A stretch of 51,203 nt of DNA. Source: Amycolatopsis kentuckyensis. Lineage in GTDB: Bacteria; Actinomycetota; Actinomycetes; Mycobacteriales; Pseudonocardiaceae. The notes under the pieces were generated by a model, which saw only the letters and a program-made list of their open reading frames with translations, was not told where the DNA came from and did no database searches. Positions 1-8,269 of the stretch are shown piece by piece (position 1 is the stretch's first letter; each line of letters starts with the position of its first letter). A program made the position numbers and the translations under genes. The DNA lies in assembly GCF_002155975.1 (NCBI RefSeq), contig NZ_MUMI01000039.1, positions 1-51,203 on the forward strand. The letters are read 5' to 3'.

Positions 1-1244
1 GTGGTTTGCCAGTCGCCGATCGTGTACCAGTCCGACCAGCTGCCGCCGGTGTTGTAGACGTGGATGAGTTTGCCGTCGGTCCCACGAGCGAAGACTTCGG
101 TGGTGCCGGTGTTCGGTTCGTACACCGCGCTCGGACTACCCGTGATCCGCCAATCACCGATCACCGACCAGTCCGACCAGCTGCCGCCCGTGTTGTAGAC
201 GTGCAGGAGTTTGCCGTCGGTGCCGCCGGCGAAGACTTCGGTGGTGCCGGTGTTCGGCTCGAAGATCGCGGTGGGGTCGCCGGCGAGCTGCCAGTCGCCG
301 ATCACGTACCAGTCCGACCAGCCGCCGCCCGAGTTGTAGACGTGGATCAGCTTCCCGTCGGTTCCGCGAGCGAACACCTCCGTGGTACCGGTGCTGGGCT
401 CGTACACGGCACTGGGGTTTCCGGTGATCCGCCAGTCGCCGATCACCGACCAGTCCGACCAGCCGCCGCCCGAGTTGTAGACGTGGATCAGCTTCCCGTC
501 GGTTCCCCGCGCGAATACCTCCGTCGTACCGGTGCTCGGCTCGTACACGGTGGCCGGAGTTGCGGTGGCCGCCGTTCCGGCCGAGTCGAAGATGTGCAGT
601 GCTTCGACGATTTTCGCGGCGTCGGCGGCTTCCGGCTGATATCGGTCCGGGAAGGCCGATCGCTGGACGTTCTGGCAGACCTCACCGATGGGCGCGGTGT
701 TCCACCCGCCGTCCGGGTACAGGGCCAGCATTCTGTCGAGGAACGCATTGGTGGCCCAAGTGGGGTTCAACCGGTTCTCCCGGCTGCCCCAGCTCTGTAT
801 CTGCTGGAACAACCCGACGCTGCTGCCGTCGCCGCCGTCGTAGTCGTTGAGGCTCGCCTCCACGATGACGGTGGTGATGGCGATGGTCGCCGCCCGCTGG
901 TTGAGCCCGCGGTCCTTCACCGTCTGCACCACCATCCGGGCACAGGCCACCTGCCCGGGGTTGACCCCGTTGCGCATCCGGCCGCTGAGCTGCCCCTGCA
1001 AGGCAGCGGAAACCGAGGCGTCACCGCCAGTGGGGCCGTTGCGGTCGCACGGGATGATCGGAATGGCGGCGAGCGCCGCCAGGTGTTCGGCGTAGGCGTC
1101 GCCGGGCGCCGCCGACGTCGTTGCGACCGGTGCGGTGTCGTAGGGGTACGCGCCGTCCGGAGCGGCGGCCGCCACGCCGCTCACGACGGCCAGCAGGGTG
1201 CCGCCGAGCAGAAAGCTCGCGAACACGGTGGTCTTTCTTCTCAT
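1..1244 (-). CDS. Secreted lysozyme-like protein with PLL/tectonin-type beta-propeller repeats (3' end outside window)
   Basis: The minus-strand frame opens with ATG at 1244, preceded by GGAAGGAAATC, and stays open to the window edge, giving at least 414 residues. Residues 1-28 are a signal peptide (MRRKTTVF, hydrophobic core, ending AAA). Residues about 45-195 resemble the lysozyme/transglycosylase-fold domain common in actinobacterial exported proteins: an IVEASL segment, then SVGLFQQ and a VQRSAFPDRY segment. From about residue 225 there are four copies of a 47-residue repeat (141 bp exactly) with the core TEVFARGTDGKLIHVYN, GGGWSDW and VIGDW, a pattern typical of PLL-like lectin beta-propellers. 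More repeats probably lie beyond the edge. It is presumably exported and may bind glycans while acting on cell wall. The family assignment is from motifs only, and enzymatic activity is not shown. It is followed upstream by another secreted-protein gene on the same strand. Confidence 0.75.
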   Translation of the reverse strand, partial: MRRKTTVFASFLLGGTLLAVVSGVAAAAPDGAYPYDTAPVATTSAAPGDAYAEHLAALAAIPIIPCDRNGPTGGDASVSAALQGQLSGRMRNGVNPGQVACARMVVQTVKDRGLNQRAATIAITTVIVEASLNDYDGGDGSSVGLFQQIQSWGSRENRLNPTWATNAFLDRMLALYPDGGWNTAPIGEVCQNVQRSAFPDRYQPEAADAAKIVEALHIFDSAGTAATATPATVYEPSTGTTEVFARGTDGKLIHVYNSGGGWSDWSVIGDWRITGNPSAVYEPSTGTTEVFARGTDGKLIHVYNSGGGWSDWYVIGDWQLAGDPTAIFEPNTGTTEVFAGGTDGKLLHVYNTGGSWSDWSVIGDWRITGSPSAVYEPNTGTTEVFARGTDGKLIHVYNTGGSWSDWYTIGDWQT

Positions 1245-1262
1245 GATTTCCTTCCGGGTCGA

Positions 1263-1808
1263 TTACTGCAGCGAAATGAATCCGGCCAGATAGGGGTAGG
1301 GAGAGCTGTAGTCGATGACCAGATCCCAATTGCGCTCCTCGCCGGCGACCGAGAATTGCCGCCGGTAGAGGTCTCCGGCATGGATCACGCCGTATCCGCA
1401 GCCCATCGAGGGGCAGCTGTGCGCCCACCATTCCCCGTGGGCGACCTGAGCGGGATACCCGACAGCGTCGCAGAAGTCCTGCCGTTCCGGGTTGTGGAGC
1501 GCGTCGAGGGACACGTAGCCGGCGATGAGGACGTCCGGATTCCACGGGCTCGCGGTGACGACGAGGTTCCAGGATATTCCGTCGCTGTCGGTCGAGCAGA
1601 GTGCCCGGACGGATCTGCCGGGGCCGACCTCGTGGTATCCGCAGCGCATCGAGGCGCACTGGTGCACCCACGTGGTCGTCACCGTTGTCGTGTCGGTGAA
1701 CGAAGCGGAAGGTGGCGGACCGGTTGCCGCACCCGCATTCGTCGCAAGCAGTGTTCCCGCGCCGAATGCCAGCAGAAAAATGGCCGTGAGATATCGCGGT
1801 TTGACCAT
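1263..1808 (-). CDS. Small secreted protein with duplicated Cys-containing SH3-like repeat
   Basis: This is a 181-residue protein. ATG at 1808 was chosen because it begins a clean signal peptide (MVKPRYLTAIFLLAFGAG, cleavage near NAGAA) and is preceded by AAAGAGAGA. The longer reading frame upstream adds 47 residues that do not look like protein. The mature part holds two copies of one unit: WVHQCASMRCGYHEVGPG...WNLVVTASPWNPDVLIAGYVSL and WWAHSCPSMGCGYGVIHAG...WDLVIDYSSPYPYLAGFISL. The shared CxSMxCGY and W-x-LV elements and the length resemble secreted SH3-like domains. Only 18 bp separate it from the downstream lysozyme-like gene, so the two are probably co-transcribed. Function unknown. 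Confidence 0.7.
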   Translation of the reverse strand: MVKPRYLTAIFLLAFGAGTLLATNAGAATGPPPSASFTDTTTVTTTWVHQCASMRCGYHEVGPGRSVRALCSTDSDGISWNLVVTASPWNPDVLIAGYVSLDALHNPERQDFCDAVGYPAQVAHGEWWAHSCPSMGCGYGVIHAGDLYRRQFSVAGEERNWDLVIDYSSPYPYLAGFISLQ

Positions 1809-2047
1809 ATCGGCGTCTCTCTTTCGAATCGGAGTCCCGATCGGGCAGTTCGAAACTACCGAGGGCCGGTGCGTGGGTGCCTTGGTGCGGACCTGCATCG
1901 CCGGCTGCCGCCACGGCAGCGCCCTGACCTGGCACTTCGCGGCGATCACCCGAATGCACGTTGCGACGAACCGGCAACAACGGCACCGTTGAAGTGCGCC
2001 TGGTTGCCTGCTGGAGAACCCGGTGCGAGGGGGGCACAGGGGGAGAA

Positions 2048-5000
2048 ATGATCGAAGAAGTATCGTCGTTTTGCGCGTCGTTGCGGGAGCGCCGGATCCG
2101 AGCGGGATTGACGCAGGACGTACTGGCTCGCCGGGCCGGGGTGAGTGTCCGCACGATCAGGTACATCGAGGACGGGACGGTCCGCCGGCCCCGCGCGGAT
2201 TCGATCCGCCGGCTGGCCGCGGCGATCGGACCGGCGGAGAGCCAGGCGGGCTTGCACGTGGCGGTGCTGGGACCGCTGACCGCCGGTTTCTCCGGGCAGC
2301 AGCTGGAACTCGGCCCGGCGAAGCAGCGGATCCTGTTGGCCCTGCTGGCTTTGCACCCCGGGCAGGTGGTCACCCACGACGAGATCGTCGACACGGTCTG
2401 GGGCGAACGGCCGCCGAGGACCAGACAGGATCTCGTCCACGCCTACGTTTCGCGGCTGCGGCGCGTCCTCCGGAAGAGGTCGGTGATCCAGGCGGTCCGT
2501 GACGGGGGTTACCGGCTGGCCGTCACGGCGGTGGAGAGTGACGTCCGGCGGTTTCGACAGCTGACCGCCGATGCGGCGGTCCGGGAGCCGGAGGCAGCGC
2601 TGCCGCTGTGGGCGGAGGCGCTGGCGTGCTGGCGCGGCCGGCCGGCCGCGGACGTCCCCGGTCCACTGCCGTTGCATCCCACCACGACCGGCCTCGCACA
2701 GGAACGCATCGACGCGGCACTGCAGTTCGCCGACACGGCGTTCGCGGTGCGGCGGCCCGGGTTCGCGGTCGCGCCGCTGCGGACGTTGACCGCGTCGGAG
2801 CCCCTGCACGAGGGCCTGCACGCACGGCTGATGCTCGCGTTGGCCGGTTCGAGCCAACAGTCGGCGGCACTGCGGCTGCACGCGGACATCAGTTCCCGGC
2901 TGGACGAGGAACTGGGCGTCCGGCCCGGCCCGGAGCTCGAGGCAGCCCACCAGCGCGTTCTACGGGGTGACTGGCCGGAAAGCCGGCCGGATCCGGTGCG
3001 CGTCGCCCCGCCGCCGGTTTCGCCTCGCACCATCGCGGTCCCGGCGCAGCTGCCTCCCGCCGTCACCGCGTTCACCGGGCGGGCCGAGGCCCTGACCGCG
3101 CTGGACGGCTTGACGCGGTCCGCGGCCGAGGCGACGGTCGCCGTGGTCGTCGGAACCGCCGGGGTCGGCAAGACGGCGCTGGCCTTGCACTGGGCGCACC
3201 GCGTGGCCGCCCGGTTCGACGACGGCATCCTCTACGTGAACCTGCGCGGGTTCGCGCCCGGCCTGCCTCTCGGGGCCGAGGAGGCGCTGGAACTGCTGTT
3301 GCGCGGTCTCGGCGTACCCGGTGACCGGGTGCCGGCCGACCTGGAGAGCCGGAGTGCGCTCTACCGGACGATGCTGGCCGGGCGGCGCATGTTGATCGTG
3401 CTGGACAACGCTCTCGACGCGGCGCAGGTCCGGCCGCTGCTGCCCGGCCGATCGGGCAGCAGCGCGGTGGTCACGAGCCGGATCGCCCTGGACGGGCTGG
3501 TGGCGGTCGACGGAGCGGAACGGATCGACCTCGACGTCCTGTCCGAGCCGGAGGCACTGACGCTGCTGCGCGCGCTCCTCGGCCACGACCGGGTCGCCGC
3601 CGAGCCCGGCGCGGCGAAGAGGCTGGTGGCGCTGTGCGCCCGGCTTCCCCTGGCCCTGCGGATCGCTGCCGCCACCATCGGATCGCAGTCCATCGCGCGG
3701 TATGCGCAGGAAGTCGCCGAGGACCGGCTGTCCGCACTGGCCGTACGCGGTGATCCACAAGCGATCGTCGCCACCCAGATCGGGCGGTCCTATGCGCGGC
3801 TCACCGCACGCCAGCGTCGGCTGTTCCGCCTGCTCGGGCTCGTGCCGGGCCAATCCGTCGCGCCGTCCGCCGCGGCGGCGCTGGTCGGCGTCGCGGAACC
3901 CGCCGCGGCGAAACTGGTGCGTCAACTGGCTGCCGCGCATCTGGTCGAGCAGCACGACGGTGGCTGGCTCACCTTCCACGACCTGCTCAAGGCCTACGCG
4001 GTTCGAGCCGGCGAGATCGAGGACAGCGCAGCCGATCGGACGGCCGCGGTCCGCAGGCTGGCCGATTGGTACCTGCGCACCGCGACCGCCGCCGCCGACC
4101 GGATCGATCCCCATCGCCGGCAACTTCCCGAGCCGCCACGCTACGAGCGCGAATTCGGCGGCTACGAAGACGCCATGGCGTGGCTGGAGGCCGAACGAGG
4201 CAACCTGCTCGCCCTCATCACCGAGTGCACCACCCGTGGCTGGGACCCACTGGCCTGGCAGCTGCCGCACACCCTCTGGCGCTACTTCTACATCCGCAGC
4301 TACACCGCTGATTGGGTCAGCACGCACGAGCTGGCGCTGGCCGCCGCCCGGCGAGCCGGGGACCGCTGGGCGGAAGCGGAAACCTTGACCAACCTGGCGG
4401 TCTGCCGTCGCACCGCGGGGCAGCCACACCTGGCCGCCGAACGCTTCCACCAAGCCCTCAAGCTGTGGCGGGAGATCGAAGACCACACGGGCGAGGCGAT
4501 GGCCTCCAACAGCTTGGGCATCGCGTACTTCCGCGTCGGCGAGCACGATTTGGCGATCGAGCACTACGCCCGGGCCGCGGTGCTGTTCGAACGAACCGGG
4601 GACGTGCGTGGCCAGAGTGCGACCGCGAACAACGTCGGAGTGGTGTTGAAACGGCTCGGCAGGTACCGGGAGGCGCTCCGATACCTGTACACCGCCCTCG
4701 ACCTTTCCGCGCGTTCGGGCGAACAGCACGCCGGGACGAGCGCCTGGGACAACATCGGCACGATCCACGAAAGCCTGGGCGAGCACGCGCGGGCGATCGA
4801 GTGCCACGAGCGGGCGATCGCCCTGCAGCGAGCCGGGGGTGACGAGGAAGGGGAAATGAACGCGACCGCCAACCTGGCCGTCGCCCTCGGTGCGGCCGGA
4901 CGGCACGACGAAGCGTTCCGGCGGCTGGCGCAGGCGCTTGACATCGCCGGACGGATCGGCGACGACAACAAAGCGAGCCACGTCCACAACAGCCTCGGCG

Positions 5001-5248
5001 AAACCCACCTCGTGGCCGGCAACCGGCAGGCGGCGCTGGCAGCGCACCAGGACGCCTTGGCCAGGGCGCAGAACAGCAGTGACCGCTACGAGCAGGCCCG
5101 CGCCCACCACGGAATCGCAAGGGCCGCTCCGGACCCGGCCACCGCACGCCGTCATCGTCAGAAAGCCATCGAACTGTACGACCAGCTCGGCGCGGCGGAG
5201 GCCACCGAGGCTCGGGCCGAGCAAGCCGACGTGATGGCCGAGTCCTGA
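2048..5248 (+). CDS. AfsR-like transcriptional regulator with N-terminal XRE domain (XRE-SARP-NB-ARC-TPR)
   Basis: This is a 1066-residue regulator. ATG at 2048 follows AGGGGGAGAA and starts directly at a HTH. Residues about 5-62 are an XRE-type HTH (LRERRIRAGLTQDVLARRAGVS...IRYIEDG). Residues about 75-165 are the OmpR-like winged helix of SARP proteins (LGPAKQRILLALLALHPGQVV...DTVW...YVSRLRRVL), followed by the bacterial transcriptional activation domain to about 300. The NB-ARC ATPase has a P-loop GTAGVGKT near residue 368 and a Walker B MLIVLDN near 447. Residues about 740-1050 are repeated TPR units. Classical AfsR/SARP regulators lack the XRE part, so this is a fusion with two DNA-binding modules. 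It is divergent from the two secreted-protein genes, with 240 bp between starts, and may control them. It probably senses a ligand or partner through the STAND module. Confidence 0.85.
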   Translation: MIEEVSSFCASLRERRIRAGLTQDVLARRAGVSVRTIRYIEDGTVRRPRADSIRRLAAAIGPAESQAGLHVAVLGPLTAGFSGQQLELGPAKQRILLALLALHPGQVVTHDEIVDTVWGERPPRTRQDLVHAYVSRLRRVLRKRSVIQAVRDGGYRLAVTAVESDVRRFRQLTADAAVREPEAALPLWAEALACWRGRPAADVPGPLPLHPTTTGLAQERIDAALQFADTAFAVRRPGFAVAPLRTLTASEPLHEGLHARLMLALAGSSQQSAALRLHADISSRLDEELGVRPGPELEAAHQRVLRGDWPESRPDPVRVAPPPVSPRTIAVPAQLPPAVTAFTGRAEALTALDGLTRSAAEATVAVVVGTAGVGKTALALHWAHRVAARFDDGILYVNLRGFAPGLPLGAEEALELLLRGLGVPGDRVPADLESRSALYRTMLAGRRMLIVLDNALDAAQVRPLLPGRSGSSAVVTSRIALDGLVAVDGAERIDLDVLSEPEALTLLRALLGHDRVAAEPGAAKRLVALCARLPLALRIAAATIGSQSIARYAQEVAEDRLSALAVRGDPQAIVATQIGRSYARLTARQRRLFRLLGLVPGQSVAPSAAAALVGVAEPAAAKLVRQLAAAHLVEQHDGGWLTFHDLLKAYAVRAGEIEDSAADRTAAVRRLADWYLRTATAAADRIDPHRRQLPEPPRYEREFGGYEDAMAWLEAERGNLLALITECTTRGWDPLAWQLPHTLWRYFYIRSYTADWVSTHELALAAARRAGDRWAEAETLTNLAVCRRTAGQPHLAAERFHQALKLWREIEDHTGEAMASNSLGIAYFRVGEHDLAIEHYARAAVLFERTGDVRGQSATANNVGVVLKRLGRYREALRYLYTALDLSARSGEQHAGTSAWDNIGTIHESLGEHARAIECHERAIALQRAGGDEEGEMNATANLAVALGAAGRHDEAFRRLAQALDIAGRIGDDNKASHVHNSLGETHLVAGNRQAALAAHQDALARAQNSSDRYEQARAHHGIARAAPDPATARRHRQKAIELYDQLGAAEATEARAEQADVMAES

Positions 5249-5554
5249 CGCGGGCAGGCGCCGCCACGCCGGTACGCCTCGCCGCCGGGGACCTTGCGCC
5301 GATCGCCGCAGCTGGTGATCCGCGGGAGGAAGGAAGTATCCGGTCGCCGGCGCGAAGCAGGTGGGAAACCCGGCGCCGCGCCCGTACGGCGAACTCGGGC
5401 CACGACCCTGCTCCACGGCGCCCATGAGCTCCACGGCGCCGCCGCGGAACGGTTGCGCTGCCCTGCTGGTGCGCCGGGATGGCGCCGCCGCACCTGGGTA
5501 CAACGGGCGGTCGGACCTCGGTGGCGCTCACCGCGTCACGTCTGGCGCTGGACC
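5249..5554. other. Intergenic stretch without a supported gene
   Basis: About 300 bp lie between the regulator stop and the first recognisable monooxygenase residues. Open frames here are low-complexity Arg/Pro/Ala shadows, and no RBS-start combination or hairpin terminator stands out. It may be the eroded 5' part of the adjacent monooxygenase remnant, but no FAD-binding GxGxxG motif is readable. Confidence 0.5.
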
Positions 5555-6133
5555 GTCGGGACTGTCATGTGGAACACCCCGGGCAGGGCCGCGGCGCTGT
5601 ACGCCGTCGGAGACGACGAGGTGCACGCGTTCCTGAACTTCGCCCTGCCGGAACCGCCGTTCCACGCGTTCGGTGACCCGGCGGCCCAGCGGAACCTGCT
5701 CACCACGGTCTTGGCCGACGCCGGCGGGGAGGTCCCCGGCATGCTCGCCGCCGCGCGCGACACGAGCGACCTGTTCTTCGACGCGGTCAGCCAGATCCGC
5801 ATGCCCCGCTGGTCGAACGGCAGGGTCGCACTGGCGGGCGATGCCGCTTACACACCCTCGTTCCTCACCGGCCAGGGCACCAGCCTCGGCGCCTCCATGC
5901 CTGCCGGATCACTCGCCGGCCGCGACCACGCCGAGGGCTTCGCCGCCTGCGAGGAGAGCACCCGCGGGTTCGTGACCATGAACCAGGACCTGGTCGGCAG
6001 GGGCCAGCGCCACGCTCTTCCCGGTCACCGCCGACGCGCTGCAGCAGCGCAACGACAGACTGCGCAGCCTCACCACCGTGCCGCCCAGGGAAGGACGACC
6101 GGCCCACTGGGGTCGGCGGCTCCCCGGCTGTGA
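5555..6133 (+). pseudogene. Remnant of FAD-dependent monooxygenase (C-terminal part, frameshifted)
   Basis: The frame beginning near VMWNTPGRAAALYAVGD reads as the C-terminal half of a class A flavin monooxygenase. It includes the flavin-contacting segment GRVALAGDAAYTPSFLTGQGTS (the GD...P motif). The N-terminal Rossmann GxGxxG half is absent. The GTSLG-to-GRDHAEGF segment lacks several residues seen in homologues. Near 6003 the reading frame shifts: after MNQDLVG the family-like tail (ATLFPVTADALQQRNDRLRSL) continues in the next frame. Truncation plus a frameshift make this a decayed gene. It lies convergent to the SDR gene next door and is not expected to be functional. Confidence 0.7.
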
Positions 6134-6138
6134 AGTGC

Positions 6139-6927
6139 TCAGACTACGGGCAGGATCCCGCCGTCCACCCGGTACTGCGCCCCGGTCAGCCAGCGGGCGC
6201 GGTCCGAGGCGAGGAACACGACGAGCTCGGCCGCGTCTTCGGGGGAGCCGGGCCGGGCCATCGGGACGTTGAGGCTGGTGGCCAGGTCCCGCTGGGCTTG
6301 CTCGAGGCTGACGCCGCGGCTTTCGGCGATCTCGCGGTGGTGGGCGATCGCTCCCGGCGTGGGGATGAAGCCGGGCAGTACGTTCACCACGCGTACGCCG
6401 CTCGGGCCGAGTTCGGCGGCCAGGGCGCGGCTGTAGGTGTTGAGCGCGGCTTTCGCCGCCGCGTAGGCGACCTGGCCCGGTTGCGGCAGCCGGCTCGCGA
6501 TCGACGAGATGTGGACGACCACGCCGCGCCCGCGTTCGACCATCCCGGGCACGAGGTGGCGGTCGAGCCGGACCGCGCCCAGCAGGTTGAGCGCCAGGTC
6601 GGTCTCCCAGCTCTCGTCGCTGCGGACCAGGGTGTCCGCCGGTGGTGAGGCACTGCCGGCGTTGTCGACCAGGACATCGACGCCGCCCGCGGTGTCGAGC
6701 ACCCGGCGGGCCAGGTCCGCGGCCCCTTCGGCGGTGGCGAGGTCGGCCGCGAAGAACGTCGCGGGCAGTTCACCCGGCTCCGGCGGTGTACGGGCGGAGG
6801 CAAAGACGGTGGCGCCGGCGGCCGCGAAGCGCCGGACGATCGCCGCGCCCAGTCCCCGGCTGCCGCCGGTCACGAGCACCCGGCGGCCGGACGGTTCTTC
6901 GTGGATGACGTCGTGATCGGATCCCAT
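6139..6927 (-). CDS. SDR family NAD(P)-dependent oxidoreductase
   Basis: This is a 262-residue classical short-chain dehydrogenase/reductase. It has a cofactor-binding GGSRGLG near residues 21-27, DNAG near 88, a catalytic Ser in HISSIAS, and YAAAK (Tyr and Lys of the active site) near 153-157. The C-terminus LTGAQYRVDGG is typical of SDRs. The first 12 residues before RRVLVTGG are extra but common. ATG at 6927 lies 58 bp from the start of a divergent TetR gene, and the shared spacer contains a 20-bp palindrome. TetR control of this reductase is therefore likely. Substrate unknown; the cofactor is probably NADP(H), judged only from the Arg after the second Gly. Confidence 0.88.
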   Translation of the reverse strand: MGSDHDVIHEEPSGRRVLVTGGSRGLGAAIVRRFAAAGATVFASARTPPEPGELPATFFAADLATAEGAADLARRVLDTAGGVDVLVDNAGSASPPADTLVRSDESWETDLALNLLGAVRLDRHLVPGMVERGRGVVVHISSIASRLPQPGQVAYAAAKAALNTYSRALAAELGPSGVRVVNVLPGFIPTPGAIAHHREIAESRGVSLEQAQRDLATSLNVPMARPGSPEDAAELVVFLASDRARWLTGAQYRVDGGILPVV

Positions 6928-6941
6928 ACCGGCGAAGATAC

Positions 6942-6961
6942 CTGACTTACGTGTAAGTCAG
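6942..6961. promoter_or_regulatory. Predicted TetR operator between SDR and TetR genes
   Basis: CTGACTTACGTGTAAGTCAG has 9-bp perfect inverted arms around a 2-bp centre. It sits 14 bp upstream of the SDR start and 24 bp upstream of the TetR start, in the only spacer between these divergent genes. This is the usual layout for an autoregulating TetR repressor. Binding is inferred, not shown. Confidence 0.75.
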
Positions 6962-6985
6962 TTTGCCGGGTGGGATGCTGGCGGC

Positions 6986-7549
6986 ATGAGCGAACGCGCC
7001 GACGGCCGGCGTACCGACACCCGTGACCGCATCCGCGCCACCGCCCTGGAGATGTTCACGACCCAGGGGTACGAGCGGACCACGCTGGCCGAGGTCGCGG
7101 ACCGGCTCGCCATCACCCGCCCCGCCGTCTACCACCACTTCCGCAGCAAGGAAGACGTGCTGACGAGCTCGTACGGTCAGATCCTGCCCGAGCTGGCCGA
7201 GCTCACGGAGTCGCTGCAGCCGTCGCCGGCCCCCTGGCAGCGGCGCAGCGAAGCGTTGGACCGGCTGGCCGCGCTCATCCAGGGCGAGCACGGCGCGTTG
7301 CTCGTGTGCGCCCGGGTGAACGAGTACGCGCTCGCCGGCCTCCCCGCGGCGGCCGAGCTGCTCCACCACCTCGACGCCCTCACGCGATCACTCGGCCCGG
7401 GCGCCGACATCGACGGCCGGATGCGCGCCCGGCTCGCCCTGAGCACCCTGGTGATGGCCGAATCGCGCGGTGCGCAGCTGGGCGGAACGGCGAAGCAACG
7501 GGCGGCCGCCGCGCTCGCGCTGGCCCGGGAACTGCTGAACCGGCCGTAG
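6986..7549 (+). CDS. TetR/AcrR family transcriptional regulator
   Basis: This is a 187-residue protein with a TetR-type HTH at residues about 10-56 (IRATALEMFTTQGYERTTLAEVADRLAITRPAVYHHFRSKEDVL), which matches the family closely. The C-terminal part is helical and would hold the ligand pocket and dimer interface. The start ATG at 6986 lies just after GGGATGCTGGCGGC. The gene is divergent from the SDR gene, with a palindromic operator between them, so it probably represses itself and that reductase in response to a small molecule. Confidence 0.9.
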   Translation: MSERADGRRTDTRDRIRATALEMFTTQGYERTTLAEVADRLAITRPAVYHHFRSKEDVLTSSYGQILPELAELTESLQPSPAPWQRRSEALDRLAALIQGEHGALLVCARVNEYALAGLPAAAELLHHLDALTRSLGPGADIDGRMRARLALSTLVMAESRGAQLGGTAKQRAAAALALARELLNRP

Positions 7550-7604
7550 CGTCCGGCCGGTGACCGCTGCGCCACCACGGTAATCGGGGGCTGATCAGCC
7601 GCGC

Positions 7605-7850
7605 TCACGGCTGGTCGTCGTACATCAGGACCGGGACGTTTTCCGGGATCCGCCGGCCATGCTCCTGCAGAGCGCCGACGATGGCCAGGCCGATCAGGCT
7701 GTCGGAGGCCATCAGGGCCGTTGCCGACGAGGAGGCCGGATTCGGCGGCAGCCGGCCGCTGTCAGCGTCCACCCGCCATGGTGGGAGGTGCAGCTCGAGG
7801 GCGGCGAATTCGTCGAGCAGGGTGTACTCGATCTCGCCTTCCCCGCGGCC
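7605..7850 (-). pseudogene. Remnant of LacI-family transcriptional regulator (C-terminal sensor domain)
   Basis: Reading the minus strand to a TGA at 7605-7607 gives EGEIEYTLLDEF... then ATALMASDSLIGLAIVGALQEHGRRIPENVPVLMYDDQP. This is the conserved end of LacI-type effector domains, where family members read A-x-x-A-x-D-x-x-A-x-G...L-x-x-x-G-x-x-V-P-x-D-V-x-V-x-G-x-D-D. The protein stops right after the YDD motif, where about 60 more residues are expected. The N-terminal HTH and most of the sensor domain cannot be found upstream in any minus frame. It is probably a decayed regulator. Confidence 0.6.
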
Positions 7851-8269
7851 GGAGCGGCTACCGGACCGTAGGCAGCCAGCCGGGGCGCCGTTGGGAAACG
7901 GATCGGTGCGCTCAGCTGCAGTGGAGGCGATGGGTGAGCGCGGTGTGCCGGCGTCCGGCGCCGGGGGTGCGGACGGCGGCGGCGAGGGCTTTGCGCGAGC
8001 CGACGAGGATCAGCAGTGCCAGTGAACTCGACGCGCGGGCCTGGGCCGGTCCGTTCGCGAGGTAATCTGGCTGTCCATTACTCGCCTGGTCGGCCGGGAA
8101 TGACAGCGCAGCCTCGCTTCGGCGAACTCATGCTGCGACGCGCGGTACGCGAATCCGCGAGCTGCAGGCCTGGCGGCGCAGCGGTGATCCGCATCCATCC
8201 CGACCGCGTCCTCGGCTTCGGGCTGACCGGTAACGGTGCAACCACACCAGAATGATGACAAATGGAGTC
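7851..8269. other. Degenerate intergenic DNA
   Basis: No gene can be supported here. One minus-strand frame ending near 7916 (SLALLILVGSRKALAAAVR...) has high third-position GC and may be the tail of another eroded gene. It has no recognisable start or domain. The plus-strand frame at 8016-8255 has no family resemblance and no convincing RBS. Confidence 0.4.

Noticed and set aside
6..2051. Plus-strand open frame of 681 codons over the first 2 kb
   Set aside because: It is antisense to two minus-strand genes with signal peptides and repeats; its product is Arg/Val/Gly-rich with a repeating shadow of the 141-bp repeat.
8016..8255. 79-codon plus-strand frame
   Set aside because: No domain, no good RBS, low-complexity composition.
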